DNA of 18,891 bases from CAZPMC01 sp964587755 (GCA_964587755.1 CAZPMC010000043.1:1-18891); one strand, 5' to 3'; positions 1-7,473 are shown, counted from the first letter of the stretch. Numbers and translations: made by a program. The notes: generated by a model not told the origin, from the letters alone.

Positions 1-60
1 AGTGGTGGACAAATTTATAGAAGAATGTTTGATGAAATGATAAGTTATCAAACTGCTTAA
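1..60 (+). CDS. Possible C-terminal tail of a gene cut by the window edge
   Basis: Frame 1 is open from the first base to a TAA at 58-60 and reads SGGQIYRRMFDEMISYQTA. Nineteen residues are too few to identify a family. An open frame of this length is also easily produced by chance, and another frame is open to a TGA at 37-39. It is listed because the next 280 bases hold no other gene and something must end near here if the upstream neighbour is on this strand. No terminator is visible after it. Confidence 0.25.
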   Translation, partial: SGGQIYRRMFDEMISYQTA

Positions 61-241
61 TAGAATCGCCGTAATAGAAAGGGTTTTAGTCTTAAAAGTG
101 AAAAAATATGATTGAAAAATATTATACCTAGTTCAATCTGCGCTGTTAGTAGTTTGGATTAGGTTATTTTATTTGTTTCATTCTCAAAAAAAATGTAAAG
201 TCTGGGCTAAACTATGCCAATGCATACGCACCATAAGAAAT

Positions 242-270
242 TTGGAAGTTTAACGAGAAATGTTTATATA
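242..270 (+). promoter_or_regulatory. Candidate sigma-A promoter for mscL
   Basis: TTGGAA (242-247) and TATATA (265-270) are separated by 17 nt. Transcription would start near 277 and give a leader of about 70 nt that contains a GAGAGAAACGTCCCC repeat copy (289-303) and a small CCAC-tttt-GTGG hairpin (303-314). The region 61-241 shows nothing else that I recognise. Confidence 0.4.
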
Positions 271-288
271 AATATTATGTAAAAATAA

Positions 289-304
289 GAGAGAAACGTC
301 CCCC
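289..304 (+). repeat. Copy of the dispersed GTCCCC repeat, AGAAACGTCCCC variant
   Basis: GAGAGAAACGTCCCC at 289-303 is identical over 15 nt to 16801-16815, upstream of the universal-stress-type gene. It lies in the presumed leader of mscL. The variant differs from the AGAACCGTCCCC copies elsewhere in the window by AAC in place of ACC after AGA. Confidence 0.6.
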
Positions 305-348
305 ACTTTTGTGGTAAGATATAAGCAAATACAACGGAGGTATACAAC

Positions 349-792
349 ATGTCATTTATAAAGGAGTTTAAGGAGTTTGCAATCAAAGGCAATGTGATAG
401 ATCTAGCAGTTGGAGTCATTATAGGCGGAGCTTTTGGGAAAATAACCACATCCCTTGTTAATGATGTTATTATGCCGTTATTAACGTTAATTACAGGAAA
501 AACCGGGTTTGAAAATCTTTTTATCAATTTGGATCCGGACAAAGGACCATTTTTAAAGCTTTCAGATGCTCAGGCTGCAGGAGCATCGACTGTAAACTAT
601 GGACTTTTCATTTCAAACATTGTTGACTTCTTAATAATCGCCTTAGTCGTATTTATTTTTATAAAACAAATTAATAAGTTGAAGCCAAAGCCAAAACAAG
701 TAGTTGCTACAACGAAAGAATGTCCGTTCTGCCGAACTGCCATTCATATTGAGGCTATAAAATGCCCTAACTGTACAGCGGATATTAAATAG
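349..792 (+). CDS. mscL: Large-conductance mechanosensitive channel MscL
   Basis: MscL is a homopentameric inner-membrane channel that opens under high membrane tension and releases solutes during osmotic downshock. The 147-residue protein has the family N-terminus (FAIKGNVIDLAVGVIIGGAF, residues 10-29), a first membrane helix at about 15-45, a periplasmic loop, and a second helix at about 84-106. The C-terminus carries two CxxC pairs (C125/C128 and C139/C142). From memory, such a zinc-ribbon-like tail is common in Firmicute MscL proteins; its role is unclear. The start ATG has a good GGAGG 8 nt upstream. The gene stands alone or leads into the acetyltransferase gene 31 nt downstream. Identification is secure. 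Confidence 0.96.
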   Translation: MSFIKEFKEFAIKGNVIDLAVGVIIGGAFGKITTSLVNDVIMPLLTLITGKTGFENLFINLDPDKGPFLKLSDAQAAGASTVNYGLFISNIVDFLIIALVVFIFIKQINKLKPKPKQVVATTKECPFCRTAIHIEAIKCPNCTADIK

Positions 793-823
793 TTATATCA
801 TTTTAAAAAAGGAAGGATATTTG

Positions 824-1249
824 ATGGTTGAGATATATAGGGTAAAAAATGAAGAAGATATGGAGATGGTTCGAAACATCAGACTTGAGGTGTTTGTTGA
901 AGAACAGGGGGTTCCAGTGGAACTTGAAATGGACGAGTTTGATAAGGATGCAATTCATGTCCTTTCTTTACTAGATGGCGAACCTGCAGGTTGTGGTAGA
1001 CTTTTAATAAATGGTGATGATGCTAAGATCGGTCGAGTAGCTGTTAGGAAGAAAATGCGCAGAAAAGGCATTGGTGAGGGTATTTGCAAACTATTAATTG
1101 CAATAGCAGCTGAGCATGGTGCTAAACAGGTTCATCTGGGCGCTCAACTTACAGCCGTGGATTTTTACTTAAGTTTAGGATTTGAGAAAGAAGGAGAAGT
1201 TTTTAAAGAAGCAGGAATTGAACATATTAAAATGGTAAAATATATTTAA
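824..1249 (+). CDS. GNAT family N-acetyltransferase (YjcF/ElaA-like)
   Basis: This is a single-domain GCN5-related acetyltransferase of 141 residues, expected to move an acetyl group from acetyl-CoA to an unknown small molecule or amine. Visible family features are RLEVFVEEQGVP (20-31), the acetyl-CoA pyrophosphate loop R79-x-x-G82-x-G84, and AQLTAVDFYLSLGF (107-120), followed by the E-x-G-I-x-H segment (129-134) typical of the YjcF branch. I prefer the ATG at 824 over the adjacent TTG at 821 because GGAAGG lies 7 nt before it. The stop codon overlaps the first base of a GTCCCC repeat copy, so a repeat may have inserted directly at the gene end. The substrate cannot be inferred. Confidence 0.85.
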   Translation: MVEIYRVKNEEDMEMVRNIRLEVFVEEQGVPVELEMDEFDKDAIHVLSLLDGEPAGCGRLLINGDDAKIGRVAVRKKMRRKGIGEGICKLLIAIAAEHGAKQVHLGAQLTAVDFYLSLGFEKEGEVFKEAGIEHIKMVKYI

Positions 1250-1326
1250 GAACCGTCCCCCAATAATCCGCCAATAACAGATGCAGAACCGTCCCCCCAA
1301 TATCCCCCCCAATATCCCCCCAATAA
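1249..1326 (+). repeat. Cluster of dispersed GTCCCC repeats
   Basis: AGAACCGTCCCCC at 1249-1261 and AGAACCGTCCCCCC at 1285-1298 are followed by two further C-rich units of the form TATCCCCCC (1301-1326), with CCAATAAT, CCAATAAC and CCAATAT between them. The array begins inside the stop codon of the acetyltransferase gene and lies between it and radC. All copies point the same way, so no strong hairpin forms here. The remaining 80 nt to radC hold no clear promoter. Confidence 0.7.
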
Positions 1327-1407
1327 CAAATAAAGGGATTTTTGTGTCTACGGAGAATATTTATAAGAAATAATAAAATGACATTTTTCAACTTCGGAGT
1401 GTAAAAC

Positions 1408-2091
1408 ATGTCTAATGGTAAAAAGTTACATGAAGGCCATCGCCAACGAGTTAAATCCAGATATTTAGAAGAAGGGCTTGACAGCTTTGAGGATCATCAA
1501 GTGCTTGAAATGTTGCTGTTCTACTGTATTCCAATGAAGGATACAAATGAGCTCGCTCACAGGATGATTCGCGAATTTGGGTCATTAGCGGGAGTGCTAG
1601 AAGCTGATCCTAGAGATGTGAGTAAACGCTGCAAAGTTAGCGAAAATACGGCCGTTTTGATATCTCTCATACCTCCTCTGGCAAGAAGATATCTTAGGGG
1701 CAAATGGGGCGACAAGCCCGTTTTGAACACATCTTCAAAAGCAGGGGAATATGCAGTTTCACTTTTCGCCGGCAGAACCTATGAAGCTTTTTTTGTCATA
1801 TGCCTTGATACACAAAACCGCGTGAATTATTCGGCATTAGTTCATGAAGGGACATTGAATGAGGTTTCTGTTTATCCCAGATTGATTGTAGAATTGGTGC
1901 TTAGGCACCAGGCAAACAGTGTAATCTTGTCACATAATCACCCTGGTGGAACACTGAATCCGTCAATAGAGGATATCAACCTGACAAAAACAATCATATC
2001 AGCCCTTAGGCCAATTTCAGTAAATGTGCTGGATCATATTATTGTTGCGGGGGAGAAGTTTGTTAGCTTAAAACAGAGAAACCTAATTTGA
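1408..2091 (+). CDS. radC: RadC family JAMM/MPN-domain protein
   Basis: RadC (UPF0758) is a widespread protein whose early assignment to DNA repair is not settled; the fold is that of JAB1/MPN metalloproteases. The 227-residue protein has an N-terminal helix-hairpin-helix-like region (about 1-95) and a C-terminal MPN domain. It contains a complete JAMM set: E147 in HEGTL, then H176-x-H178-x10-D189 in SHNHPGG...SIED. Length is normal for the family. The ATG is preceded by CGGAG with 8 nt spacing. The gene is followed at 36 nt by a MazG-like gene with no terminator between, so the two may be co-transcribed. RadC relatives are also carried on mobile elements, but nothing here shows integration. 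Confidence 0.93.
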   Translation: MSNGKKLHEGHRQRVKSRYLEEGLDSFEDHQVLEMLLFYCIPMKDTNELAHRMIREFGSLAGVLEADPRDVSKRCKVSENTAVLISLIPPLARRYLRGKWGDKPVLNTSSKAGEYAVSLFAGRTYEAFFVICLDTQNRVNYSALVHEGTLNEVSVYPRLIVELVLRHQANSVILSHNHPGGTLNPSIEDINLTKTIISALRPISVNVLDHIIVAGEKFVSLKQRNLI

Positions 2092-2127
2092 TTGCTTATT
2101 TAGCCTGAAGAAACGGAGCTGAATTAA

Positions 2128-2445
2128 TTGGAACAATTAATCAAAAAAATATTGTTATTTAGAGATGAACGAGACTGGAAGCAATTTCATACCCCAGAGA
2201 ATTTAGCTAAATCTATATCGATTGAAGCTGCGGAGCTTATGGAAAATTTCCAGTGGGATAATAATTTTGACAGGCATAAGGTTAGTGAAGAGCTGGCGGA
2301 TGTGATGATATATTGTATTTTAATGGCAGACAGCATCGATGTCGATATTTTAAAAATCATTGATGATAAGCTAAAGAAAAATTCGCTGAAATACCCTGTC
2401 GAAAAATCGAAGGGTAACAGTAAAAAATATACAGAATTCAAATAA
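2128..2445 (+). CDS. MazG-like nucleotide pyrophosphohydrolase
   Basis: This small all-alpha NTP-PPase of 105 residues probably hydrolyses non-canonical or excess nucleoside triphosphates to monophosphate and pyrophosphate (house-cleaning). The MazG metal-binding pattern is present as E33-AA-E36 and E55-LA-D58. The family C-terminal segment (KYPVEKSKG, 88-96) is also present. The start is TTG at 2128, with GGAG 9 nt upstream and no in-frame ATG nearby. It lies close behind radC. Identification of the superfamily is firm; the nucleotide substrate is unknown. Confidence 0.85.
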   Translation: MEQLIKKILLFRDERDWKQFHTPENLAKSISIEAAELMENFQWDNNFDRHKVSEELADVMIYCILMADSIDVDILKIIDDKLKKNSLKYPVEKSKGNSKKYTEFK

Positions 2446-2602
2446 GGGCGGGAAAATGTATGAGTAATATAAAACAAGTGAATATCTATTTGATAGATAA
2501 TCGTGTTAGAATCTTAAGTCTTGAGAATCAACAGTGAGTTGGTAGAGAGTTAGAAATAGCACAGATAGACTAACAAACACATCGAATGAGGAGACATAAA
2601 TT

Positions 2603-4993
2603 ATGAGACCGTTTAGCGAAATAAAAAGAGATATGAAATATCCTTCAGCTGAAGTTAAAGAAAGATGTATGAATGAGGTCGCGCGGTACTTGCGGGACGC
2701 TTATGAATGCGCTGCTTATTCTGAGGCGCTTGGGAGATTAATAGGCAGCAAATATTATTTCGGTATTGATTCGGATGAGCTGATGAAGCTTCTGAAAGAA
2801 ACATATAAATGCTGTGAGCTTTGTGAAAACGCAATACTGCTTCGGGATTTATACATAAAAGAGATTGGTATACCTGCAGATAGAATTACAAATATACCTG
2901 CAGATATGCGATATAAATTTGTCTGTGAGCAAGTAATGGGCAAAAAGCTTGATTGTGAAAATGTAACCTGTTCGGATATTGATAGCTTCGCTCAAGGGAT
3001 TGATGAGATTAAAATTCCGGGAAGCTTGTATCCGTTAATATGGCTTACACATGGTAGGGATGAAAAAGCATTTCTATATATCTATGAGAAATATGTATTT
3101 CCAGCGTATATTAATCTGAGCGAATCACAGGCTATTGACCGGTATGAGGCCATTGGACGGCTTTTATGCGGTTATATTGAAGAGTTGATTATTCATGTAG
3201 GCGGAACAGGGCAGGTTTATATTCCATCGATTCCAAAGAATACGACTTGGAACGAAGTCATGATAAAGTTTAAGAAAACAGGCGAATTTGACTGCTTAAA
3301 ACAGGCGCGTGAAAAGCTTATGCTTTCTGACGGTATAGGAATGCTGCTGCTTCAAGTGCATAAAAAGTATAAGCATTGGCTGAAAAGTAAGTACAGAACT
3401 TATTTGATAAATTTCTATCCGGTGTTTGCTGCCCTTGTTGCTTTTGCATTGCTTGGGGAGGAAAGAAACAAAGAGGCAGTTGAGTTTATGATTGACCATT
3501 ATGCTGATATTTGTGAAGATAATTACCAAAGCGACTATACTTTAATTATTTTATTTAAGACAATTTTACTGGCTGACAATTATGAATATATGAATATTCT
3601 TTATGCATATCTTCTCAAAGAAAAGCTGTTATATCAAAGATTTTTCACGGACATTTATGATGTGATAATCAAATCCTGTGATTTCATTGAAGAATTGTAT
3701 GACGGGCTTGGCGAACCAAAGGATGATGAATTCTTTGAAGAGCCCAGACGTTATTTAAAGGAGACGGTATTCGAAGAGTGGGGGATGCTCCGGGATATCA
3801 GGGCTATCAGGAATGATTACAAGCGTGTAGAAAGCCAAGAGAAGTATGAGATGTTTTTGAGGATAAATAATGTTATCAGTGCTCTTTCTGATAGGGATGG
3901 TATTGATGTGGCATACCTTGGGGAGATTTATGGAAAGAATTACTTAGAAAGTGAGTTTATCAAGAAGAATCGTTATTATAAGATTTTATTGGGTATATCC
4001 CCGGAGGATGAAGACAAAGCAGTTAGGCTTTGCGCAAGAATCGACGATGTCCAAAAGTATGCTACATCAATCAGAAACCATTCGTTTTTCCAGAAAGCTG
4101 ATATTATGATTAAGGATATTTTATTTGAAAAAATGGAGAAGGATATTGAAAACACTTTATTATCAATTAGTGAGCTGAGGAAGAAGCAGGATTATGCTAA
4201 TAACGAAGAAGAATTCCTTGCACTTATTGAGCCTAGCATTACATCGCTGGCAAACAGAATTTCAGCAAAATATATTGACCGGGACCGGATTATAGAATAT
4301 TTTAATGGACTTGATGAGAATAAGGGATGCTGGGAGAGGCTTGACGATGAATGCAAAAATATGATGATTACTTCTGAGATTGTTTACAGAACTCTGGTCG
4401 CAAGAAAGGACGCCGAAACATTGGATTACTCGCCGTCCATGATACCACTGACAAAGGTTATTGAGTATCTTCTAAATGATATATATAACCGGATAAAGTA
4501 TAATATTGTGTTTGACGGACCTGGAATGAATATCGATTCAAGATCGGTGGATTTTTTCCGCGATAAATATACCATGAAGCCAAGGAACGGTTTGGAGATG
4601 GGACCTGCGATTAAAATGCTCAGCGATGGTTTTCTCAGATTTGAAAGAGGAAATCTTGTGTATGCAAGCTATCATCTGGGGCAAGGCCGTTCCAGGTTTA
4701 GCCAGTGGTATGGTGATGAGCATGTAGATTGGGATTTGTTGAGAGATTTTTCTGGAATAAAGCTTGATTGCAATAGCTTTGAGACGAATTCGCCTGTAGT
4801 GAAGCTTACTATTGGAAATGACACAAATGTAAATAGAAGAATCTTCATAGGCGCATTGGAATACATAAAGAATTTCTACAGAAACAAGGTCGCTCATAAA
4901 GATGGTATTAAAAGGCCCAGGATGGAGAAATGCAGGGAGGATATGCTAACGGCTCAAAAGCTGATATGGATGTTGATTTATATCATTAAGTGA
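2603..4993 (+). CDS. Unknown 796-residue protein with a C-terminal HEPN-like motif
   Basis: I do not recognise this protein as a whole. It is soluble and mostly alpha-helical, rich in Tyr, Glu and Lys, with no signal peptide and no Walker or nuclease motif that I can see. The first 600 residues look like a helical scaffold. At 613-632 the segment MIPLTKVIEYLLNDIY resembles the first long helix of HEPN domains. At 758-765 the segment FYRNKVAH gives R760-x4-H765, which fits the R-x4-6-H motif of HEPN ribonucleases and nucleotidyltransferase partners. A helix follows to the C-terminus. The ATG has GAGGAG 9 nt upstream. The radical SAM gene starts 34 nt after the stop without a terminator, so the two probably form one transcript. 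A role in RNA-targeting stress response or defence is possible but unproven. Coding is certain from length. Confidence 0.9.
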   Translation: MRPFSEIKRDMKYPSAEVKERCMNEVARYLRDAYECAAYSEALGRLIGSKYYFGIDSDELMKLLKETYKCCELCENAILLRDLYIKEIGIPADRITNIPADMRYKFVCEQVMGKKLDCENVTCSDIDSFAQGIDEIKIPGSLYPLIWLTHGRDEKAFLYIYEKYVFPAYINLSESQAIDRYEAIGRLLCGYIEELIIHVGGTGQVYIPSIPKNTTWNEVMIKFKKTGEFDCLKQAREKLMLSDGIGMLLLQVHKKYKHWLKSKYRTYLINFYPVFAALVAFALLGEERNKEAVEFMIDHYADICEDNYQSDYTLIILFKTILLADNYEYMNILYAYLLKEKLLYQRFFTDIYDVIIKSCDFIEELYDGLGEPKDDEFFEEPRRYLKETVFEEWGMLRDIRAIRNDYKRVESQEKYEMFLRINNVISALSDRDGIDVAYLGEIYGKNYLESEFIKKNRYYKILLGISPEDEDKAVRLCARIDDVQKYATSIRNHSFFQKADIMIKDILFEKMEKDIENTLLSISELRKKQDYANNEEEFLALIEPSITSLANRISAKYIDRDRIIEYFNGLDENKGCWERLDDECKNMMITSEIVYRTLVARKDAETLDYSPSMIPLTKVIEYLLNDIYNRIKYNIVFDGPGMNIDSRSVDFFRDKYTMKPRNGLEMGPAIKMLSDGFLRFERGNLVYASYHLGQGRSRFSQWYGDEHVDWDLLRDFSGIKLDCNSFETNSPVVKLTIGNDTNVNRRIFIGALEYIKNFYRNKVAHKDGIKRPRMEKCREDMLTAQKLIWMLIYIIK

Positions 4994-5027
4994 GTATTGA
5001 TTAAATAAACTGTCGAAGGGAAATAGA

Positions 5028-5897
5028 ATGCACTTTAAGGAAGCAAAGTCGATTTTATCTGCACGTAATGGGATGAATATTTATCGTGGGTGTACTCACG
5101 GTTGTATTTATTGTGACAGCCGCAGCAAATGCTATGGTATGGACCACGACTTTGAGGATATAGAGGTTAAATGTAACGCACCTAAGCTTTTGGAAGCGGC
5201 ACTTCGAAAAAAGCGTAAGAAATGTATGATTGGGACAGGCTCAATGTGCGATCCCTATATGCATATTGAGTCTGAGCTTAACTATACCAGAAGATGTATT
5301 GAGATAATTGATAAATATGGATTCGGACTCTCCATTTTGACAAAATCAGATCGGATTTTGCGTGATCTTGATTTATTTAAAAGCATTAATAAAAAATCCA
5401 AATGTGTTATTCAAATGACACTTACAACATATGACGAGAAACTAGCAAGGATTATTGAGCCAAATGTGAGTACTACAAAGGAGCGCTTTGAGGTATTAAA
5501 AATTATGCGCGATAACATGATTCCGACAGTTGTCTGGCTTGATCCGATTCTACCGTTTATAAACGATACAGAAGAAAATCTTAGAGGCATATTAGATTAT
5601 TGCATTGATGCTAAGGTGTACGGGATTATTTGCTTTGGCATGGGCTTGACCCTTCGGGAAGGAAACAGGGAATACTTTTATCGAAAGTTAGATAAGCATT
5701 TCCCCGGGCTTAAGCAAAAATATCATAGAAAGTACGGATATAGCTATGAGGTTATGAGTGAAAATAACGAAAAATTGATGCAGATATTTCGTGCAGAGTG
5801 CAAAAAGCATAATATTATGAGCGATAACAATGAGATCTTTAAATACTTAAACACATTTGAGGATAAATGGGAAATGGAGCAGATTAGCATGTTTTAA
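5028..5897 (+). CDS. SplB-type radical SAM protein (COG1533-like)
   Basis: This 289-residue protein has the radical SAM cluster motif C22-x3-C26-x2-C29 within YRGCTHGCIYCDSRS, which would bind a 4Fe-4S cluster and SAM. The following GTGSMCDPY segment (68-77 region) is typical of the spore-photoproduct-lyase-like branch. It is shorter than true SplB, and this branch is widespread in Clostridia outside sporulation loci, so DNA photolesion repair should not be assumed. The ATG is preceded by AAGGG with 7 nt spacing. A TGTCGAA heptamer at 5011-5017 overlaps this ribosome binding region but is of chance frequency. The substrate is unknown; the upstream HEPN-like gene is its likely operon partner. 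Confidence 0.88.
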   Translation: MHFKEAKSILSARNGMNIYRGCTHGCIYCDSRSKCYGMDHDFEDIEVKCNAPKLLEAALRKKRKKCMIGTGSMCDPYMHIESELNYTRRCIEIIDKYGFGLSILTKSDRILRDLDLFKSINKKSKCVIQMTLTTYDEKLARIIEPNVSTTKERFEVLKIMRDNMIPTVVWLDPILPFINDTEENLRGILDYCIDAKVYGIICFGMGLTLREGNREYFYRKLDKHFPGLKQKYHRKYGYSYEVMSENNEKLMQIFRAECKKHNIMSDNNEIFKYLNTFEDKWEMEQISMF

Positions 5898-5920
5898 ATG
5901 CCGGGCTGCTCCGCTTCTTT

Positions 5921-5994
5921 ATCAAACTGCTAAAGCTTAATCCTTTAGAATATGTCTATCAAGCTGTTCAAGCTTAATCCTTTAGAATATGTCC
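5921..5994. repeat. Tandem duplication of 37 bp at the 3' end of the ferredoxin gene
   Basis: Units 5921-5957 and 5958-5994 match at 33 of 37 positions; the core AAGCTTAATCCTTTAGAATA is identical. The second unit contains the last codons and stop of the minus-strand ferredoxin gene, so the first unit is a decayed extra copy of that gene end lying just after the stop. It sits in the convergent gap between the radical SAM gene and the ferredoxin gene. Confidence 0.85.
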
Positions 5995-6726
5995 ATCAGT
6001 GCTTATCGTTACAACATTCCAGGGTACCAAATTCCCGCTATTTACCAGGGCGGTTTTTACCGCATGAACAATACCGCTGCAGCATGGCACCTCCATACGA
6101 AGAACAGTAATACTCTTTATATTGTTGTTTGCCAATATATCTGTCAACTTTTCTGAGTAGTCAACGCTATCAAGCTTTGGACAGCCTATTATGGTTATTT
6201 TGTCCTTCATGAAATCCTGATGAATATTTGCATATGCGAATGCTGTGCAGTCTGCAGCTATCAGAAGATGAGCATTGTTAAAGTAAGGTGCATTTGGAGG
6301 CACAAGCTTTATTTGGCAAGGCCATTGTCCCAGCTGTGATTCAGCATGTATGGATGCCACAGAGCTGGTAGCAGCATCGATCTGAGTTGTCTGTGCCGCT
6401 GCTCTTTTTATGGTACGTGCCCGAGAACCCGGACAAACAAAGCCTTGTCCGTCATTTGAATCGGAAGTTGCACAGGAGAGACGCTTTTTAGCTTCCATGT
6501 TCCTTTTTACCGCTTCTTCATCGAATGCAGCAGCTTCACGTTCCACTATTGTTATGGCACCTGTCGGGCATTCGGGAAGACAGTCACCCAGACCATCACA
6601 GTAGCTTTCAGATATTAATTTTGCTTTACCGTCAACCATTTTTAAAGCCCCTTCGTGACATGCATTTACACAAAGTCCGCAACCATTACATTTTTCTTCA
6701 TCTATGCTTATTATTTTTCTTATCAT
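5974..6726 (-). CDS. 4Fe-4S ferredoxin of the type found beside hybrid-cluster protein
   Basis: This 250-residue electron carrier has two iron-sulfur motifs. The first is complete (C13, C16, C19, C23 in CNGCGLCVNAC). The second has the form CDGLGDCLPECP (C43, C49, C53), with one Cys fewer than a standard cluster, as I recall for this family. The C-terminal domain contains LVPPNAPYF, LLIAADCTAFAYANIHQDF, IIGCPKLD and MEVPCCSG (C160, C182, C215, C216), which are hallmarks of ferredoxins encoded near hcp in anaerobes. Residues 84-130 are low in complexity and probably a linker. GAGAGGAG lies just before the ATG. Expression is probably controlled through the palindrome at 6795-6808. No hcp gene is in the window, so the link to nitrosative stress is by family only. 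Confidence 0.88.
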   Translation of the reverse strand: MIRKIISIDEEKCNGCGLCVNACHEGALKMVDGKAKLISESYCDGLGDCLPECPTGAITIVEREAAAFDEEAVKRNMEAKKRLSCATSDSNDGQGFVCPGSRARTIKRAAAQTTQIDAATSSVASIHAESQLGQWPCQIKLVPPNAPYFNNAHLLIAADCTAFAYANIHQDFMKDKITIIGCPKLDSVDYSEKLTDILANNNIKSITVLRMEVPCCSGIVHAVKTALVNSGNLVPWNVVTISTDGHILKD

Positions 6727-6765
6727 CTTTATTCTCCTCTCAAGTTATCTTTTTGTTCTAGGTAA

Positions 6766-6771
6766 ATTATA
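6766..6771 (-). promoter_or_regulatory. -10 element of the ferredoxin gene promoter
   Basis: Read on the minus strand this is a perfect TATAAT. The position 17 nt upstream (6789-6794) reads CGATTA, a poor -35, which fits a promoter that depends on an activator. The start of transcription would be near 6759. Confidence 0.6.
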
Positions 6772-6794
6772 ATACATAAAACCCTTTTTAATCG

Positions 6795-6808
6795 GTAACA
6801 TATGTTAC
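6795..6808 (-). promoter_or_regulatory. Crp/Fnr-type operator palindrome upstream of the ferredoxin gene
   Basis: GTAACATATGTTAC is a perfect 14-bp palindrome centred at 6801.5, about 42 bp upstream of the predicted ferredoxin transcription start. This is the classical class II activator position for Crp/Fnr-family proteins. HcpR, a member of that family controlling hcp and its ferredoxin in many anaerobes, is the candidate I would name; I recall a GTAAC/GTTAC half-site type for some Clostridia but cannot confirm it here. Confidence 0.6.
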
Positions 6809-6834
6809 GAAAAGCAGAGAACTGAATTAAGTAA

Positions 6835-6871
6835 AGAACCGTCCCCCACATTGCGGGAAGGGGACAGTTCT
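6835..6871. repeat. Inverted pair of the dispersed GTCCCC repeat
   Basis: AGAACCGTCCCC (6835-6846) faces GGGGACAGTTCT (6860-6871). The arms differ at one position, which would be a C-A mismatch in a plus-strand RNA and a G-U pair in a minus-strand RNA, so the hairpin is better formed in minus-strand transcripts. The loop carries TTGCGG, which serves as a candidate -35. Confidence 0.75.
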
Positions 6872-6879
6872 GTTATAAT
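6851..6879 (+). promoter_or_regulatory. Candidate promoter embedded in the repeat pair
   Basis: TTGCGG (6851-6856) and TATAAT (6874-6879) are 17 nt apart, and the spacer contains the right arm of the inverted repeat. Transcription would begin near 6886, about 40 nt before the start codon of the small exported protein. Confidence 0.5.
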
Positions 6880-6927
6880 AATAAGGATGTTTGGTTAATT
6901 GATAATGGAATAGAAAAGGATGCTTTA

Positions 6928-7302
6928 ATGAAAAAGGGCTTTAGAATAGTATTTGTAATATGCTTAGTTGCAATGCTGTTAGTATGCCAAAATGCAGCAT
7001 TTATTCCACAGTCACAGAATTATTTTTGTAGTCATCCGTTTATAAGCAGTTTATTATTACGTGCAGATATTATATTTACTACATATACGCTTTTTCTTGA
7101 TGATGAGTCATCTGAAGATGATTTTATAAAACTGCCAGCTAGACCGTTTGAGATTTACCTATCTACAACAAAAGTCATGCCGGTCAGAATTAAAAGGACT
7201 TCGGATGTTTTACAAATAGCTGATATTAGAAGCAATATTGAAAAAGCAATACCTCAGTACTTTAATGGAAGTAAGTATAAAAGCATCCATCTCAATGCAT
7301 AA
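6928..7302 (+). CDS. Unknown small protein with N-terminal membrane or signal segment
   Basis: This is a 124-residue protein that I do not recognise. Residues 1-20 are a lysine-started hydrophobic stretch (MKKGFRIVFVICLVAMLLVC), typical of a signal peptide or a single membrane anchor. The LLVC sequence resembles a lipobox but has Val at -1, so lipidation is doubtful. The remainder is polar, with an acidic patch at about 58-66 and a mixed C-terminus. AAAAGGA lies 7 nt before the ATG. The promoter appears to be built from a GTCCCC repeat. A second small membrane gene starts 27 nt after the stop, so the two may form a short operon leading towards the DUF1538 gene. Confidence 0.7.
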   Translation: MKKGFRIVFVICLVAMLLVCQNAAFIPQSQNYFCSHPFISSLLLRADIIFTTYTLFLDDESSEDDFIKLPARPFEIYLSTTKVMPVRIKRTSDVLQIADIRSNIEKAIPQYFNGSKYKSIHLNA

Positions 7303-7329
7303 AGTTTTAAATGCAGGGAGGTGAAGATG

Positions 7330-7473
7330 ATGGATGCTGGCGTTATTGTTATGTTGATAATAGGCGCAGTGATTATTATTGGTGCTCCAATAATCGGAAA
7401 TTATGCCTCTAAATCAGCAACAACTGCGAAAAAGAAAGAAGTAGAAGATAAAAAAGGTAAAGTACAAAAGTAA
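7330..7473 (+). CDS. Small single-pass membrane protein, 47 residues
   Basis: ATG at 7330 (or the adjacent ATG at 7327) opens a short frame ending at TAA 7471-7473. AGGGAGG at 7315-7321 gives 8 nt spacing to the second ATG, a strong start. From the first ATG it reads MMDAGVIVMLIIGAVIIIGA, continues PIIGNYASKS, and ends in a highly charged Lys/Glu tail. It is thus one membrane helix of about 18 residues with a short N-terminus and a basic cytoplasmic tail. I do not recognise a family. It lies between the 124-residue protein and the DUF1538 gene and may be a small partner of a membrane complex, but that is only inference. Confidence 0.7.
   Translation: MDAGVIVMLIIGAVIIIGAPIIGNYASKSATTAKKKEVEDKKGKVQK

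Noticed and set aside
1227..1409. Minus-strand open frame of 60 codons across the 1249-1326 repeats
   Set aside because: Antisense to C-rich repeats, Gly-rich low-complexity product, no ribosome binding site.
2397..2403. TGTCGAA (Spo0A-box core) within the MazG-like gene
   Set aside because: Inside coding sequence and at a frequency expected by chance.
2460..2537. Plus-strand frame of 25 codons starting MSNIKQVNIY between the MazG-like and HEPN-like genes
   Set aside because: Too short to judge, weak G-rich sequence instead of a clear ribosome binding site, no known family; chance is likely.
5011..5017. TGTCGAA just before the radical SAM gene
   Set aside because: Overlaps the ribosome binding region between two probably co-transcribed genes, with no promoter there; chance frequency.
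5028..5897. Reading the radical SAM gene as spore photoproduct lyase
   Set aside because: It is shorter than SplB and belongs to a broad branch with many non-repair members; only the general radical SAM assignment is supported.
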